From: Rhizaria sp. SCN 62-66
Taxonomy: Eukaryota; Rhizaria, unplaced
Assembly: GCA_001724265.1 (NCBI GenBank)
Contig: MEDY01000308.1
Span: 1 to 37,177 of the forward strand
Direction of reading: 5' to 3'
DNA: 37,177 bases
Shown here: positions 18,027 to 28,700 of the stretch, piece after piece
Position numbering within the stretch: the first letter of the stretch is position 1
How the letters are laid out: each line of letters starts with the position of its first letter
Notes under the pieces: generated by a model
The model's input: only the letters and a program-made list of their open reading frames with translations
Told to the model about the DNA's origin: nothing
Database searches by the model: none
Translations under genes and position numbers: made by a program

Positions 18027-18838
18027 TCTGCGCTGGGCCAAGTGGCAGGGTGAAACAAGTAGTGTTTACGGTGTCGTAGCCTGCTGGGGAGCGGTGTCGA
18101 GCCTGAGGTGGTGTTATCGGTCGGGGTCGACTGAGTTTGCGGATGGAAAGGAACGGAGTGTGGGTGAATGGTGAGGGCACGGGAAAAAAGAGAATAAACG
18201 ATAGTTAGATCAACATTCTAAAATACAATCAAGGGTGAACTCAAACAAAAGAGCACAGAATATATTAAAACACCACCCACATGCCGCTAGTCGGAAAGAT
18301 GCGTCCATTATTCGCTTCCAAATTTATTCGAAGTTGTGTGTGGTAGGGGTTGTGTCTGGACGTCTGGACTTGTCACCAACATCCATCTTCGCAGGTATAT
18401 CGCATTACAGGTCGTGAGAATACCACGAGAAATAATTAAATGATAGAGCAAGAGAGACGACAGTGGAGCGGAGTAGTATAACACTGGTAACCTGTATTAA
18501 ATGTTTTCAGAGCCTCTGGCTTGCATCAAGATTCTTTTTGGGTACAGCGCTTTTTAGAGAGAGAAGAGATAGAAAGAAGAAAGAAAGATAGAAATAAGAG
18601 CACAAAACACAAAACACAAGCGCTTACTAGACGTAGTATAGTTGCACTCTGTGCCAAGCTATCATGGACATCCCATCGTTTCATTTGACAAACAGTCGCA
18701 CACGGATCCTCCTAACAAAACCAACCACTTTAGTAGTAGTCCACTCGTTGTCGTCGCAAGTGGCACGACAACGCCTCCACACAACAAGCTATCATTGTTG
18801 CCTGTTGCTTTTGAGTCAAAGAGTTCTGAAGATTTAAC
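18027..18838. promoter_or_regulatory. Upstream region of the giant gene and 3' flank of the secreted Ala/Lys protein gene
   Basis: This is 812 bp, AT-rich beyond about 18180. It must hold the promoter and leader of the giant minus-strand gene and the 3' end of the next minus-strand gene. A purine-only-rich tract (GA/AAAG-type) lies at about 18555-18600. No clear poly(A) signal, tRNA or extra gene is visible. Confidence 0.55.
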
Positions 18839-18940
18839 TTAGAACTTCTTGGCAGGGGCCGCAGCAGCGGGGGCAGCCTTTGCATCGGCAGTGACGTTGG
18901 CGGGGGCAGCAGCAGCAGCGGGCTTAACAGCAGCGGGCTT

Positions 18941-18982
<42 letters not shown>

Positions 18983-20344
18983 GGCGGCAGGGGCGGCGGG
19001 AGCAGCAGCGGGAGCAGCGGCAGCCTTGGCGGGAGTGGGAGCCGGGGCAGCAGCGGCCTCCTTGGCGGCAGCCTTAGCCTCAACCTTGGCAGCGGAGGCC
19101 TTGTCGAGGACGTTGACGGCACTCTTGCCGGCCTTGTTGGTGGCAGCGAGCTGGGCCTTGATCTTGGAGATGGCCTTGGAGGTGGTCTCGGAGATGCGGT
19201 GGAAGATCTTGCCGACGGACTTCTGGGCAGAGATGCAGTCGGCGGAGGCGGGGTTGTCCTCGCACTTGCGCTTGACGAGGAGGCCCTGGTCGGCGACGGC
19301 GACGGAATCCTTGTTCAGGGCGGTGACCTGCGCGTTGATGAGCTTGGTGGCCTCCTGGCGGGCGTCACGGTGCTGCTTGTCGAGGCGGGCCTTCTCGCGG
19401 AGAACGCAGGCCTCGTTGGCCTCGTTGGGCTCGACGGGGCACTCGGCAGCGCCGACCTTGATCGCGGCGGGGGCAGCGGCGGCGGGGGTGTCCTCGAGGA
19501 AGGCACCGGCCTGCTTGAGAGCGTTCTCAGTGCGACTGTTGGCGTCCTTGACCTTCTGAGAGACGTCGTTGAGAGCCTTGTTAACAGGGTTGTTCTTGAC
19601 GGCGTTGTCAACCTTGGTCTTGACGCCGTTGACGGCATCCTTGACGGACTTCTTGACAGCGTTGGAGACCTTGGCGGAGGCGGCCTTGACAGAGTTGGAG
19701 ACCTTGGCAGCGGCGGCCTTGGCCTTCTCGACAGCGAGCTTGGCAGTGGCAGCGGCAGGCTTGGCGGTGGCGGTGGCATTCTTCGTGTTAGCGGCGGCGG
19801 ACTTGGTGGCGTTCTTAGCCTTGGCAGCAGCAGCCGCGCCAGCCTTGTCGGCCTTGGGGGCAGCAGTCACGAGGACGGGGTCGGCCTCGGCGTCAACCTC
19901 AGACTCGAAGAGGGCCGCCGGAGCAGCAGGCTTCTTGGTGTTAGCGGCGGGGACCTTGGCAAGCTTGGGCTTCTGGCCGGGCTTGGCGGGGGGAACGACC
20001 TTCTTGGGGACGGGCTTGACGGTGGCGTTAGCGTTAGCGGTGGCGTTACCCTTGGCAGCAGCAGCCTTGATAGCAGCAGCCTTAGCCTCAGCAGGGGTAA
20101 GCTTCTTGGGAGCAACCTTCTTGCCAGCCGCGGGCTTGGCGGGAGCGGGAGAGGCGGAAGTGTCCTCAGACTCGTACTCGGCGTCGAGCTCGGCAAAGAC
20201 GTAGGCGTCCGAGTTGACGTGGTCGAGGTAGGCGGATGAAGCCTCGAGCTGGTCAACAGACTCGCGGGCAATCACGACCTCAGCACCGATGGCGAGCTGA
20301 GCAGCGAAGCCCAGAACGAAGAGCGTCAGAGCGACAAACTTCAT
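18839..20344 (-). CDS. Secreted Ala/Lys-rich helical protein with four cysteines
   Basis: The ATG at 20344-20342 gives 501 residues. Upstream in-frame extension has no ATG and would bury the signal peptide. Residues 1-20 (MKFVALTLFVLGFAAQLAIG) are a signal peptide. An acidic stretch follows, then a long Ala/Lys/Pro region with NAT and NVT N-glycosylation sequons. Next is a helical repeat-like segment (AKVSNSVKAASAKVSNAVKK and similar) resembling LEA- or histone-H1-like amphipathic repeats. A non-repetitive core has cysteines at 302, 313, 361 and 370, in a C-x10-C ... C-x8-C pattern that would suit a disulfide-stapled helical hairpin. The tail is Ala/Pro-rich and ends KKF. Codons are unusually uniform (GCC/GCA, AAG), hinting at high expression. 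I recognise no family; a structural extracellular or vacuolar protein is a guess. Confidence 0.85.
18935..18982 (-). repeat. GCT trinucleotide run encoding poly-Ala
   Basis: A run of AGC units on the plus strand is read as a stretch of Ala in the tail of the secreted protein. Confidence 0.8.
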
Positions 20345-21122
20345 CACACTGAGCAGGGGAGGGGGAGGAATCAACAGAAGCAAAGACAACGAGAGCAAAA
20401 GAGAGCGTGGGAAGGTAAGGGGGCAGGAAAGATGGGGCACGGCGAGGGCATCGGGCTGACCAGAAGAAGTCAGCAAGGAAGGAGCAGACCGGGGTCAGAG
20501 AGCAGCTGGGCCCAACTCTTAACAAGGCCATTCTCACGCGATGTGGGCGCTGTTGAGTCCCCGCGCTTGGTAGAGAGGTGTTAGCGAGGGCAACACATGA
20601 TAGAGAAACAATAACATAAGTATTACATGCGGTGGAAGGGCACACCGAGCTGGACAAGAAGAACCTGCCTCCTTTGGCCAACTCAGGTGCTCCCGTCTCA
20701 CCCTCAATTGGCCGCCTACGATTAGTAAGCCAAGCGTATTCTTCTAGCCAGAAAGAATATAAAAGATTAATCTAGGACACATCATGTTGAAATACACCAA
20801 ATCCCAAAAGAGCGATTGCAGCAGCAACGGAAACCATTTTTGAGCGCGTCTTGTCTGCCTCGCTCTAAGCGGCTAGGCCCAGCCAGACCCCTTAGACGGC
20901 TGGCTTGCAAATTAAATTTCTTTTTCCGACCGACCGTCCGACCGACTGACCGACTGATAATGGCGGGCGGACCTCGATTGACCACAAACACTTCAGCAAA
21001 AACATTAAAGTTGCATTTTCGCGTTGTATTATCCGTCGATAGAAATATCATTAGACTTTTGAAGTAAATCTCTATCAATTATTAAGTATTTGTTTTTGAT
21101 TCCACCTAGGAGTAAGAGTATA
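20345..21122. promoter_or_regulatory. Divergent intergenic region, secreted protein and F-box/YAE1 genes
   Basis: These 778 bp separate two head-to-head genes, so both promoters lie here. On the secreted gene's strand, the first 100 or so bp upstream of its ATG are pyrimidine-rich (CTCTC, CCTCCCCCTCCCC). A tetranucleotide repeat sits at 20926-20957. No tRNA or further gene is seen. Confidence 0.6.
20926..20957 (+). repeat. (CCGA)n / (CTGA)n tetranucleotide repeat
   Basis: About eight units of CCGA, some changed to CCGT or CTGA, lie in the otherwise AT-rich divergent promoter region, 166 bp before the F-box/YAE1 start. Confidence 0.85.
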
Positions 21123-22313
21123 ATGTCTAATATTGAAGCGACTACTACTGCTCCGAACAATCGGGCGCTCGCGACAGACCAATGGCTGAACGTTCTCTCG
21201 TTCTTGGACTCGTCTGACGTTGCCCAGATGGGCCGCGTCTCGACATACTTTTCGCAACTTGCCCCTATGTCTATCACTGTCTCGGCGCGAAACAGCGAGC
21301 GCTCCCTCGCTCTGCGCGGCGTCGAGAGCGCCATGGAAGCAATCGGTCTGCGTGAGGGACTCGAATCGACTGAGAGCAAGCTTTTGCAAGAAGGCTTCGA
21401 CCAAGGATTCGTTCACGGCTCGCACCAGGTACGCTCTCATACATTACATTTCCTTCAAGTACGTGTTGCACTTATTTCTTTTCAAAATCACCTCATGTCC
21501 CTTCTTCTCCGCCTCAACTTGCTTCTTGCTTGTCAATTCCCTCAGACGTTTCGTTCCGGTGTCGAGCGCGGTTGCCTCGCCGCACTCGCGCTGCTTACTG
21601 CCCACGGGCCGCACCCGCTCCCCGCTGTTGCCGCCACTGCTGACCACGCGTCTCTTGTGTCCGCATCGAACGCATCGAACGAGAACTTTAGCTCAACAGC
21701 GAGCTCTAGCTCAAGCTCTAGCTCTGTGGCGCCTTTGCCAACGACAGCGCTGTTGCGCCTGGCCGAGCTCACGCGCGACGCGAAGGCCGTCGAGATCGCG
21801 GGCTACTACGCCCCGGGCGGTGAGGGCCACACCGCGCTTACGGCCGCCGCTGCCGCCGCCGCGGCCGCCTCGACGACAACCGCGTCCGCTGCCGCCGCGT
21901 ACGCCCGCGCCGAGCCTGCGGTGTCTGCGGCGGCGCGCGAGGCCGACCGGGCCGTGCACACGCGCCCCGGCATCCCCGTCTCCGTGCTCTCCGCCGTCCT
22001 GCCACCGCGCCCGTCCCAGCAGCAGCAGCAACAGGGCACTTGCGCTGAGACCACTGCACCCGCGACCGGGCCTGTAAGCGTGCGCGCGAGCGGCCACGCC
22101 GGGTGCGCTCTTGCGGGGCGGTGGCCCGGGGAGGCCGCCGCGCTGGTGGCGCGCGTGGAGGCCGCGCTGGCCGCGGCGGCAGCCGACGCCGACGCAGGGT
22201 GCGCACGGGCCATTCTGGCTGCAATTGAGGACGTCAGCAAGGGCGGCGCGGCGGGGGCGGATGCTGTCGGGAGGGAGGTTGCTGTGCCGCTGCCGCTGCC
22301 ACATGTGGAGTGA
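21123..22313 (+). CDS. F-box-like plus YAE1-type deca-GX3 protein, one intron
   Basis: Exons 21123-21428 and 21546-22313 give 357 residues. Residues about 19-50 (DQWLNVLSFLDSSDVAQMGR, then VSTYFSQLAP) look like an F-box, the SKP1-binding motif of SCF ubiquitin ligases. Residues about 78-118 match the YAE1/LTO1 repeat of glycines every fourth residue: LLQEGFDQGFVHG, then after splicing TFRSGVERGCLAALALL. Aligned glycines are 91, 95, 99, 107 and 111. In yeast and human, YAE1-LTO1 helps insert the Fe-S cluster into the ABC protein Rli1/ABCE1. The remaining roughly 230 residues are Ala/Ser-rich without visible domain. Splicing rebuilds the GX3 register, which supports the intron. The YAE1 match is good; the F-box is convincing by pattern but short. 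Family names beyond that are not safe. Confidence 0.85.
   Translation: MSNIEATTTAPNNRALATDQWLNVLSFLDSSDVAQMGRVSTYFSQLAPMSITVSARNSERSLALRGVESAMEAIGLREGLESTESKLLQEGFDQGFVHGSHQVRSHTLHFLQVRVALISFQNHLMSLLLRLNLLLACQFPQTFRSGVERGCLAALALLTAHGPHPLPAVAATADHASLVSASNASNENFSSTASSSSSSSSVAPLPTTALLRLAELTRDAKAVEIAGYYAPGGEGHTALTAAAAAAAAASTTTASAAAAYARAEPAVSAAAREADRAVHTRPGIPVSVLSAVLPPRPSQQQQQQGTCAETTAPATGPVSVRASGHAGCALAGRWPGEAAALVARVEAALAAAAADADAGCARAILAAIEDVSKGGAAGADAVGREVAVPLPLPHVE
21429..21545 (+). other. Spliceosomal intron in the F-box/YAE1 gene (117 nt, stop-free)
   Basis: The donor is CACCAG|GTACGC and the acceptor is TTCCCTCAG|ACG, with a T/C-rich interior. It is phase 0, exactly 39 codons, and has no stop, so retention would insert a hydrophobic segment into the middle of the GX3 helix pair rather than truncate the protein. 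Confidence 0.88.
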
Positions 22314-22758
22314 TATCGCAACTCTTGTCAGTTGAACTAACATGAAGTTACATAGAATATATAATATATGATTACATATAATAAAAACTTGTTTTGACGC
22401 GAGGGGTGCTTGTTTTGATGACTTGTCGAACGCGTTGAAAGGTGGTTCAGGTGTGGGCTGCTTGGAGTGCAGTCAAAAATCTCGAGAGCGGAGACCACCT
22501 GCAAAAGAACATGGAAGCATGATACGCCCGATCGACAGTTTAAGATTTTTGTGATTGTTATAGACAGAATGTGTAAGAATTCACTATTTTCTTAATTTAA
22601 TATCTCACAATGTATCAAACATTCTGCGTACTGGTTTGTTTATCGCAGTCGACTTGCCCCGCTACGTAGTCTGTCTAGCCTTGTCTCTTCTGCGTTTCAG
22701 TCCCGTTCGATCTCGCCTCTGACTCTTAACTGGCACCCGCCCCTAGTTTTGCCGCAGC
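22314..22758. other. Intergenic region: 3' flank of F-box/YAE1 and promoter of VPS15
   Basis: This is 445 bp of AT-rich DNA between two plus-strand genes. It holds the trailer of the first and the promoter and leader of the second. I see no RNA gene. Confidence 0.6.
22380..22385 (+). terminator. Candidate poly(A) signal AATAAA
   Basis: AATAAA lies 67 nt after the F-box/YAE1 stop codon in a very AT-rich stretch. It is positional evidence only. Confidence 0.45.
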
Positions 22759-25700
22759 ATGGGCAATGCGATGGCGCCGGGCCAGGCGCCCGTGGGCCGG
22801 GACACGCTCTCGCAGCTGCTCGCCGCCGTTCCCTGGTGCGTCCCCAAATTCGACATGCTGTCTAAGGCGCGCTCCACGGGCCGCGTCATCAAGACCGTGC
22901 CGTGCTTCACCACGCCGGCCAACAAGACCGACGCCGAGAACTACGCCGCGTCGCTTTCAGAGGGCGGCTTCGCGCCGCGCCTGGGCGTGCTCCAGGGCCC
23001 GAACCCGGCCTCGGCGCACCTGTACTCGGCCTCGTCCACCGTCGCCGTCAAGGTCTTCGTCAAGCCCGCTGACACGCCCTTCTCGGCCGCGGCGCACATC
23101 GCGTCGCTGAACGAGCTCAACACCGCGCTGGCCTCGCTTGCGCTGCCGACCGTGGCCCCCTGGCAGGTGCTGAGCGAGGACTCGCGCGCCGTCATCGCCG
23201 TGCGCCAGTGGTTCCCGCAGACGCTCGCCGACTGGGCCTCGGCGCGTGTCACGCCGCGCCGCCGCACGGGCCAGGTCTGGGTGCTGTATCAGCTGCTGCA
23301 GACGCTCTCGCAGCTGCACCAGGTCGGCGTGTGCCACGGCTACCTGAGCGCCGACAACGTCATGGTGTCCTCCTGGGGCAGCGTCTTCGTCACCGACTTC
23401 GCGCTCTGGAAGCCCGCCACGGTGCCCACCTCGCACCCGATCGACTGCCACTGGTACTTCGGCGGCGACGCCACGCGCTGCGCGCTCGCCCCCGAACGCC
23501 TCACGTCCCCGCCCGCGGCCTCCCCCGCGGCCGCGGCCGCCGCCGCCGCGGCCGCCGCCCCGCGCTCACCGGGCCCTTCGCGCTGGTGGTCGCAACCGTG
23601 GTGTGCGGCGCTGCTGGGCGCGGAGCCCGTGCCGTGCCTCGTACGTGAGGCGCTCGCGGGGCTCCTGGCCTCCGCCGCACCCGCAGGCTCAGTGGTGCCC
23701 CCGCCGGCCACGCTCAACTCGAGCAGCAACAACAACAACAACATCGCGAACAACGCGACCGCCGCCGAGGCGACCGTGCTGAGCGACGGCGCGCCCTCGC
23801 GCGCGGACCTGTACGCCGCCGAGGCGCTCGCGGGCGGCTATCCCGCCGCCGTGGTCGCGGCGTCCTTCTTCGAGGCCATGTACCGCCTCGCCGGCACCGC
23901 CCCGCCCGGCATGCCCACCAAGTTCGCCTCTCGCTGCGGCTGCGGGCACAAGCACGCGCAGACCGCCGCGACTGCGGATAATGATGACAGCAACGACAGC
24001 TGCCCATGCCGCGCCCCCGGCCCCGGCGCCGCCAGCGGCTGCGGCCACCCCGACTGCGTGCCGGTGCCGGCGCAAGTGCCGTCGCAACCTCCCGCGCCGA
24101 CGGTGCTCGGCGGCAGCGACGGCCGCGTGCAGCCCGCCATGGACATCTTCTCGCTCGGCTGCGTCTGGCTCGAGGCCGCGTCGGCGGGCCGCGCGGTGGT
24201 GTCGCTGCCCACGGTCGTGCGGTACTTGGCCGACCCCGCCGCGCTGGCGCCACTCCTCGCGCGCGTGCAATGGCCCGTCGCGCGCGCCGTCGCTGCGCAC
24301 ATGCTGCAGCGCGACCCCTCGCTGCGGCTATCGGCGCAGCAGTACCTCGTCATGCTCACGCAGCTGCGCATGTTCCCCGCCGCGCTGCTGCCTGTTTCGC
24401 ACTTCTTCTCCGGGCTCTCGCTCGCCGGCGCGCACGCGTCGCCGGAGGCCAAGATCGGAATCCTGTCGCGCTTTCACAGGACGCTGCTCGCGCGCATCCT
24501 CGCGCCGCCCGCCCCCGCGCTCGCGAGCAATGGCGGCACGAGCACCACTGCTCAACAGCAGTCTCAGCAGAAGCAACAGCAGCAACAACAGACTGTCCCG
24601 GAGCAGGGTGTCGCGGCTTCTTCTCCGGCCGGCCCTGATGACAACGCTGACCCTGAGGCGACAAGCGGCTTGACTTCTGAGGACCCTTATGTGCGCCTGC
24701 CGGTCGTCGCCGCCGCAATGCGCGCCGCTGCCGCTGCTGCGTCTAATCCCAATGCGAACGCGGACAGTCTGGCGACAGCTGTAGTCCCTGCTGTCACCAC
24801 TGCAGAGTCTGCTACGCCCGCGACGACGGCCGTAGTGGCGGCGACGACGACCGTGGCCGCCGCGGCTGCTGCCGCGTCGGCTGCCTCTAGCGACACGGCG
24901 CCCCAGGGCGCGGCGACGGGGCGCGTGGTCAACGCCGTCGAGCTGCTGTTGGACCTGGCGCTCTCGTTCTTGCCGCACGTGGGCTCGGCCGTCGCGCGCG
25001 CCGCCGCGCTGCAGGTTATCTCTGCGCTCGCGCCACATGCCGACACCGACTACGTGCTCTTCACCGTCGTGCCCGCGCTGCTGCAACTCATCGACGCCGC
25101 GGCGGGCCCGCGCCCCGGCTCGACCCCGCCGCCCACGGCCACCGCGGCGGCGCCGCTCTCGGCGCAGTCGCTCGCCCACGCTATCTCAGCGCTCGTGGCC
25201 GTCATTGCGCCGCTACACTCGGCGCCCTCGCGCGCGCACCGGTCCGCGCTGCCGCACCTCATGGCGCTCGCCATCGCCGCGCTCTCGGTCGACGCGCTCG
25301 ACTGCGCGCGCGCGCTTAGCCCCGGCGCCGCCTCCTCCACGTCCGCTGCAGGGTCTAGCGCCGGCGCCGGCGGCGCGGGCCCCGGCGGCGCCCGGCGCGC
25401 GGCGCTGGTCGAATGCGCCGCGGTGCGCGCGCTGGCGCCGCTGGCCGAGACCGCGCGGCGGCTGCTCGAGGTTGCGGCGGACTCGGCACGCGCGGAGGCG
25501 GTGCACGTGGCGCAGCGCGCCGAGCAGCGCGGCCTGCTGCTCACACGCACCGGCGCTGCCATCTCGGTCGCCGAGGCCGAGTGCGTGCGCGCCGAGGCCG
25601 ACGCTGCCGCGCCCGGCTACGGGCTCGGGCTGGGGCTCGGGCTGCCCTACGCGGCCAACGCCGGCGCCGCGCCTCCCGGCGGCGGCGCGCACGCTGCCGG

Positions 25701-28700
25701 CGTGGCTGTGGCCGTGGTCCGCACGCGCGCGGGCGACGCCGTGGCGAGCGCGCCGTCGGCCTGGCTGGCCGAGGAGCTGGCCGCGCTGCAGCTCGCGCTC
25801 GCGCGCTCGGAGCAGTTCGTCGCCGACGCCGTGGGCACCGCGGTCAACGGCTGGCTCTCCACGGGCTCCGGGCTCGCGCAGGCCTTGTTGCTGCGCGACG
25901 CCGGCCGCCTCGCGCCGCTGCTCGGCACGCGCCGGCTCATGGAGCAGGTGCTGCCCCACGTTGTGCCCGTCTTCGCGGCGCCCGACGCGCGCGTGCGCGC
26001 CGCGCTTTTCGACGCGCTGCCAGCGCTGTGTCTGCCGCTGGGCCGCGCCGTCGCGTGCAGCTTCGTGCTGCCGGGCGCCGACGCCGGGCTCACGGACCCG
26101 TTCGAGACAGTCGTGGTGGCCGCCCTGCGTGCGCTGCTCGCGCTCACCGCCGCCGGCGCACTCGAGCCCCAGATGATGTTCCACTTCGCGCGCGGCGCCG
26201 CGCGGCTGCTGACCCAGCCCTCGGCGACCGTGCGCGCGGGCGCGTTGGCGCTCGTTGTCACCGCGGCCGCCGCGGCGGGCCCCGCGCGCGCGCTGCAGCA
26301 CCTCGCGCCCGAGGTGCGGCCGATGCTGCTGCTGCCGCACGGCGACGACGACTGGGATGGCGAGGAGGAGAAGGACGGCGCGACAGGGACGGAGCCGGAC
26401 CCGCGCACGCTCGAGGCCTGTCTGTTGATGCCGCTGCTGACGCGCGCGGACCTGGTTCCGCTGCTGCGCCCGCCGCTGACGCAGCAGCAGTGGGACGGGC
26501 TCGTCGCGCAGGCCTCCGCCGCGGGCGAGCGTGCGCAACAGCAGCAGGGCCCCGCGGGCGGCGAGCGCGTGCCGGGCGCGCTCGCAGTCGCCGGCGGGTC
26601 CCGCGTGTACGCGCGCGCGCTTTCGCGGCTCGCCATGCGCGTCGCGTCGTCAGAGCACTCGTGCGGCTCCGCGCGTCCGCCCGCGACGGCCGCCGTGCCC
26701 ACTGTTGCGCTCACGGCCGCGGGCCCGCTGGCGCTGGCGCTGACCGCCGGCGCCGGCGCCGGCACGGCCGTGGGCCTCGGCGGTAGCCTCCCCGCCGTGG
26801 GTCCCGCGGCCGCCGCGGGCGCGTGGGACCCGCCGTTGCCACCGCTGGTGCTGGCGCCGGCCGTCGCGCTTGCGCTCGCGCCGCTGCTGGCGCCCGCGCA
26901 GGTCCGCGGCGCCGCCGCCGCACTGCCCGTCGCTTGCATCGACTCCGACGAGAATCACTGCAACGCGAGCGCCTGCGCTGCGAACGCCGCTGACTCGAGC
27001 GTCGCCGTGGTGCCGGAGGTCGCGGGCGCGGACGAGCCCGTGCTCGCGCCCGTGGCCGTGCCCTCTTGGCTGCCGCACTACCTCTTCGCCGACGCGGCCC
27101 CCGGCGTGACCCTTTACGCCGTCGACACGGGCGCGACCGACCTCGCGCCCGCGCTGGCCCGCGGTGCCGGCCCGCTCCCCGCGGCTGAGACCGAAGGCGC
27201 GACCGGCACGCCGTACATGGGCGCCAACGCTGCCACGGCGGCCGCGGTCTCCGCAACGGCGGGCGCCGCGTACGCGGGGGCCATCGCCGCCGCAGACCGC
27301 GCTCTGGCTGCCAACACGACGGCCTCCGGCGCGAACGCCACCAACGCCGACGACGCCATGAAGCGCGCGCAGACACTGCTGGCGGCCGCGGGCGAGCACG
27401 CGCGCAGCGCCAAGGAGCTCACGGTTCTGGCCGCGACCGCCGTGGCCGCTTGCTCGGCCAACGTTGCCACAGTCGCCGCCGTCGAAGCCAGCGCGGGCGG
27501 CGCGGACGCGCCCGCCGTTGGGAGCGGCGGCGCCGGCGCCGGCAGCGGCGCGGGCGCAGGGCTGTCTGACCGCAGCGCGGCCTCCGCGGCCGCCGCGGGG
27601 CTGGTCACGGTTCACGCCGGCCCCGGCGGCAGCGGCGTGCCGGCCGACTTGCTGGTGCACGCGCGCCGGCTCTACGCCGCCACGGCGGCCGCGGCAGTCA
27701 AGACCGCGCCCACGGCGGCCGCGGCAGGCGGCAGCGCGGCGGCCGCGGCGACCGCGCGCGCGCTGACGACCGAGACGCTGTCGCGCGCGCTCGCCCTGGG
27801 CGACCCCGTGGCGCTGGTTGTCGCGGCCGCGCGCGGACTGGGCGCGTCGGGGCTGCGCGGCGCCGAGCTGCGCGACCGCGTGCGCGCGCTGCTCTGCGCG
27901 GCGCCGCGCCTGGTGCGCTCGCACGTGCTCTACCAGGGCGCCTTCGCCGACGCCGACGCCGCGGCGCTGCTCAACGGCACCGCGGGCGGCGCGGCCGGCG
28001 ACGCGTCGGCGCAGCAGGCGCAGGCGCAGGCGCTCGCGTCCGTCTCCAAGATGTCCGACGGCACGGCGCGCGCGCAGGCGCTCACGGCCACTGTCGCGTC
28101 GATGGCGTCGCAGACCCCCGCGCAGAGGCAGGGCGGCGGCGGCGGTGGCGGCGCGGACGGCGGCGGCAGCGGTGGCGGTGGCGCGGCCGCCGGCGGCGCT
28201 GGGGTCAGCACAGTGCGGTCGATCGACCTGCTCGTTGAGTCCGCGGCCATGACGCCGCGCGTGCGCGTGATCGCGCGCTCCGACCTGCCGGAGCACGTGC
28301 CGCGCGCGCTGCGGTTGCCGGCGCCGCTGCCTGAGGCCGCGGCCCGCCTCCCGCGCGCGCTCGCCCCGCTCAACACGTCGACGTCGTGCTCCTTCTACCG
28401 CAACACTAGCGCAGCGTCTCAGCCCCCGCTCAACGGGCTCGTCGCGCCCTCCGCGTCCGTTCCCGTCACGGTCTCCGCGACAGCCTCCGCCGCTGCGAGC
28501 GCGCTCGACGACGGGCTGCTGGGCGGCGACGATGGCGCTGTCGCGCTTAACACGGGCGCCGCCGTGCCGGCCGCGTCGCGTGCACCGCTGGTGTGGGAAG
28601 CGCGCCGCGCGCGCGGTGATCCGACGGACTGGTTGCCGCGCGGCGCGCTGCTGACGTCGTTCCGCGACCACGGCGCGCGCATCACGGGGCTTGCGGTCGC

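Noticed and set aside
18027-18041. Five-codon upstream extension of the giant frame (starting at TTG)
   Set aside because: Eukaryotic genes rarely start at TTG, and an ATG lies 15 nt downstream in frame.
20345-20476. N-terminal extension of the secreted protein
   Set aside because: There is no ATG in the extension, and the internal MKFVALTLF start gives a perfect signal peptide.
25213-28671. Minus-strand frames up to 673 codons inside VPS15
   Set aside because: They lie within or beside conserved HEAT and WD40 coding sequence on the plus strand and encode Arg/Gly/Ala-rich shadows.
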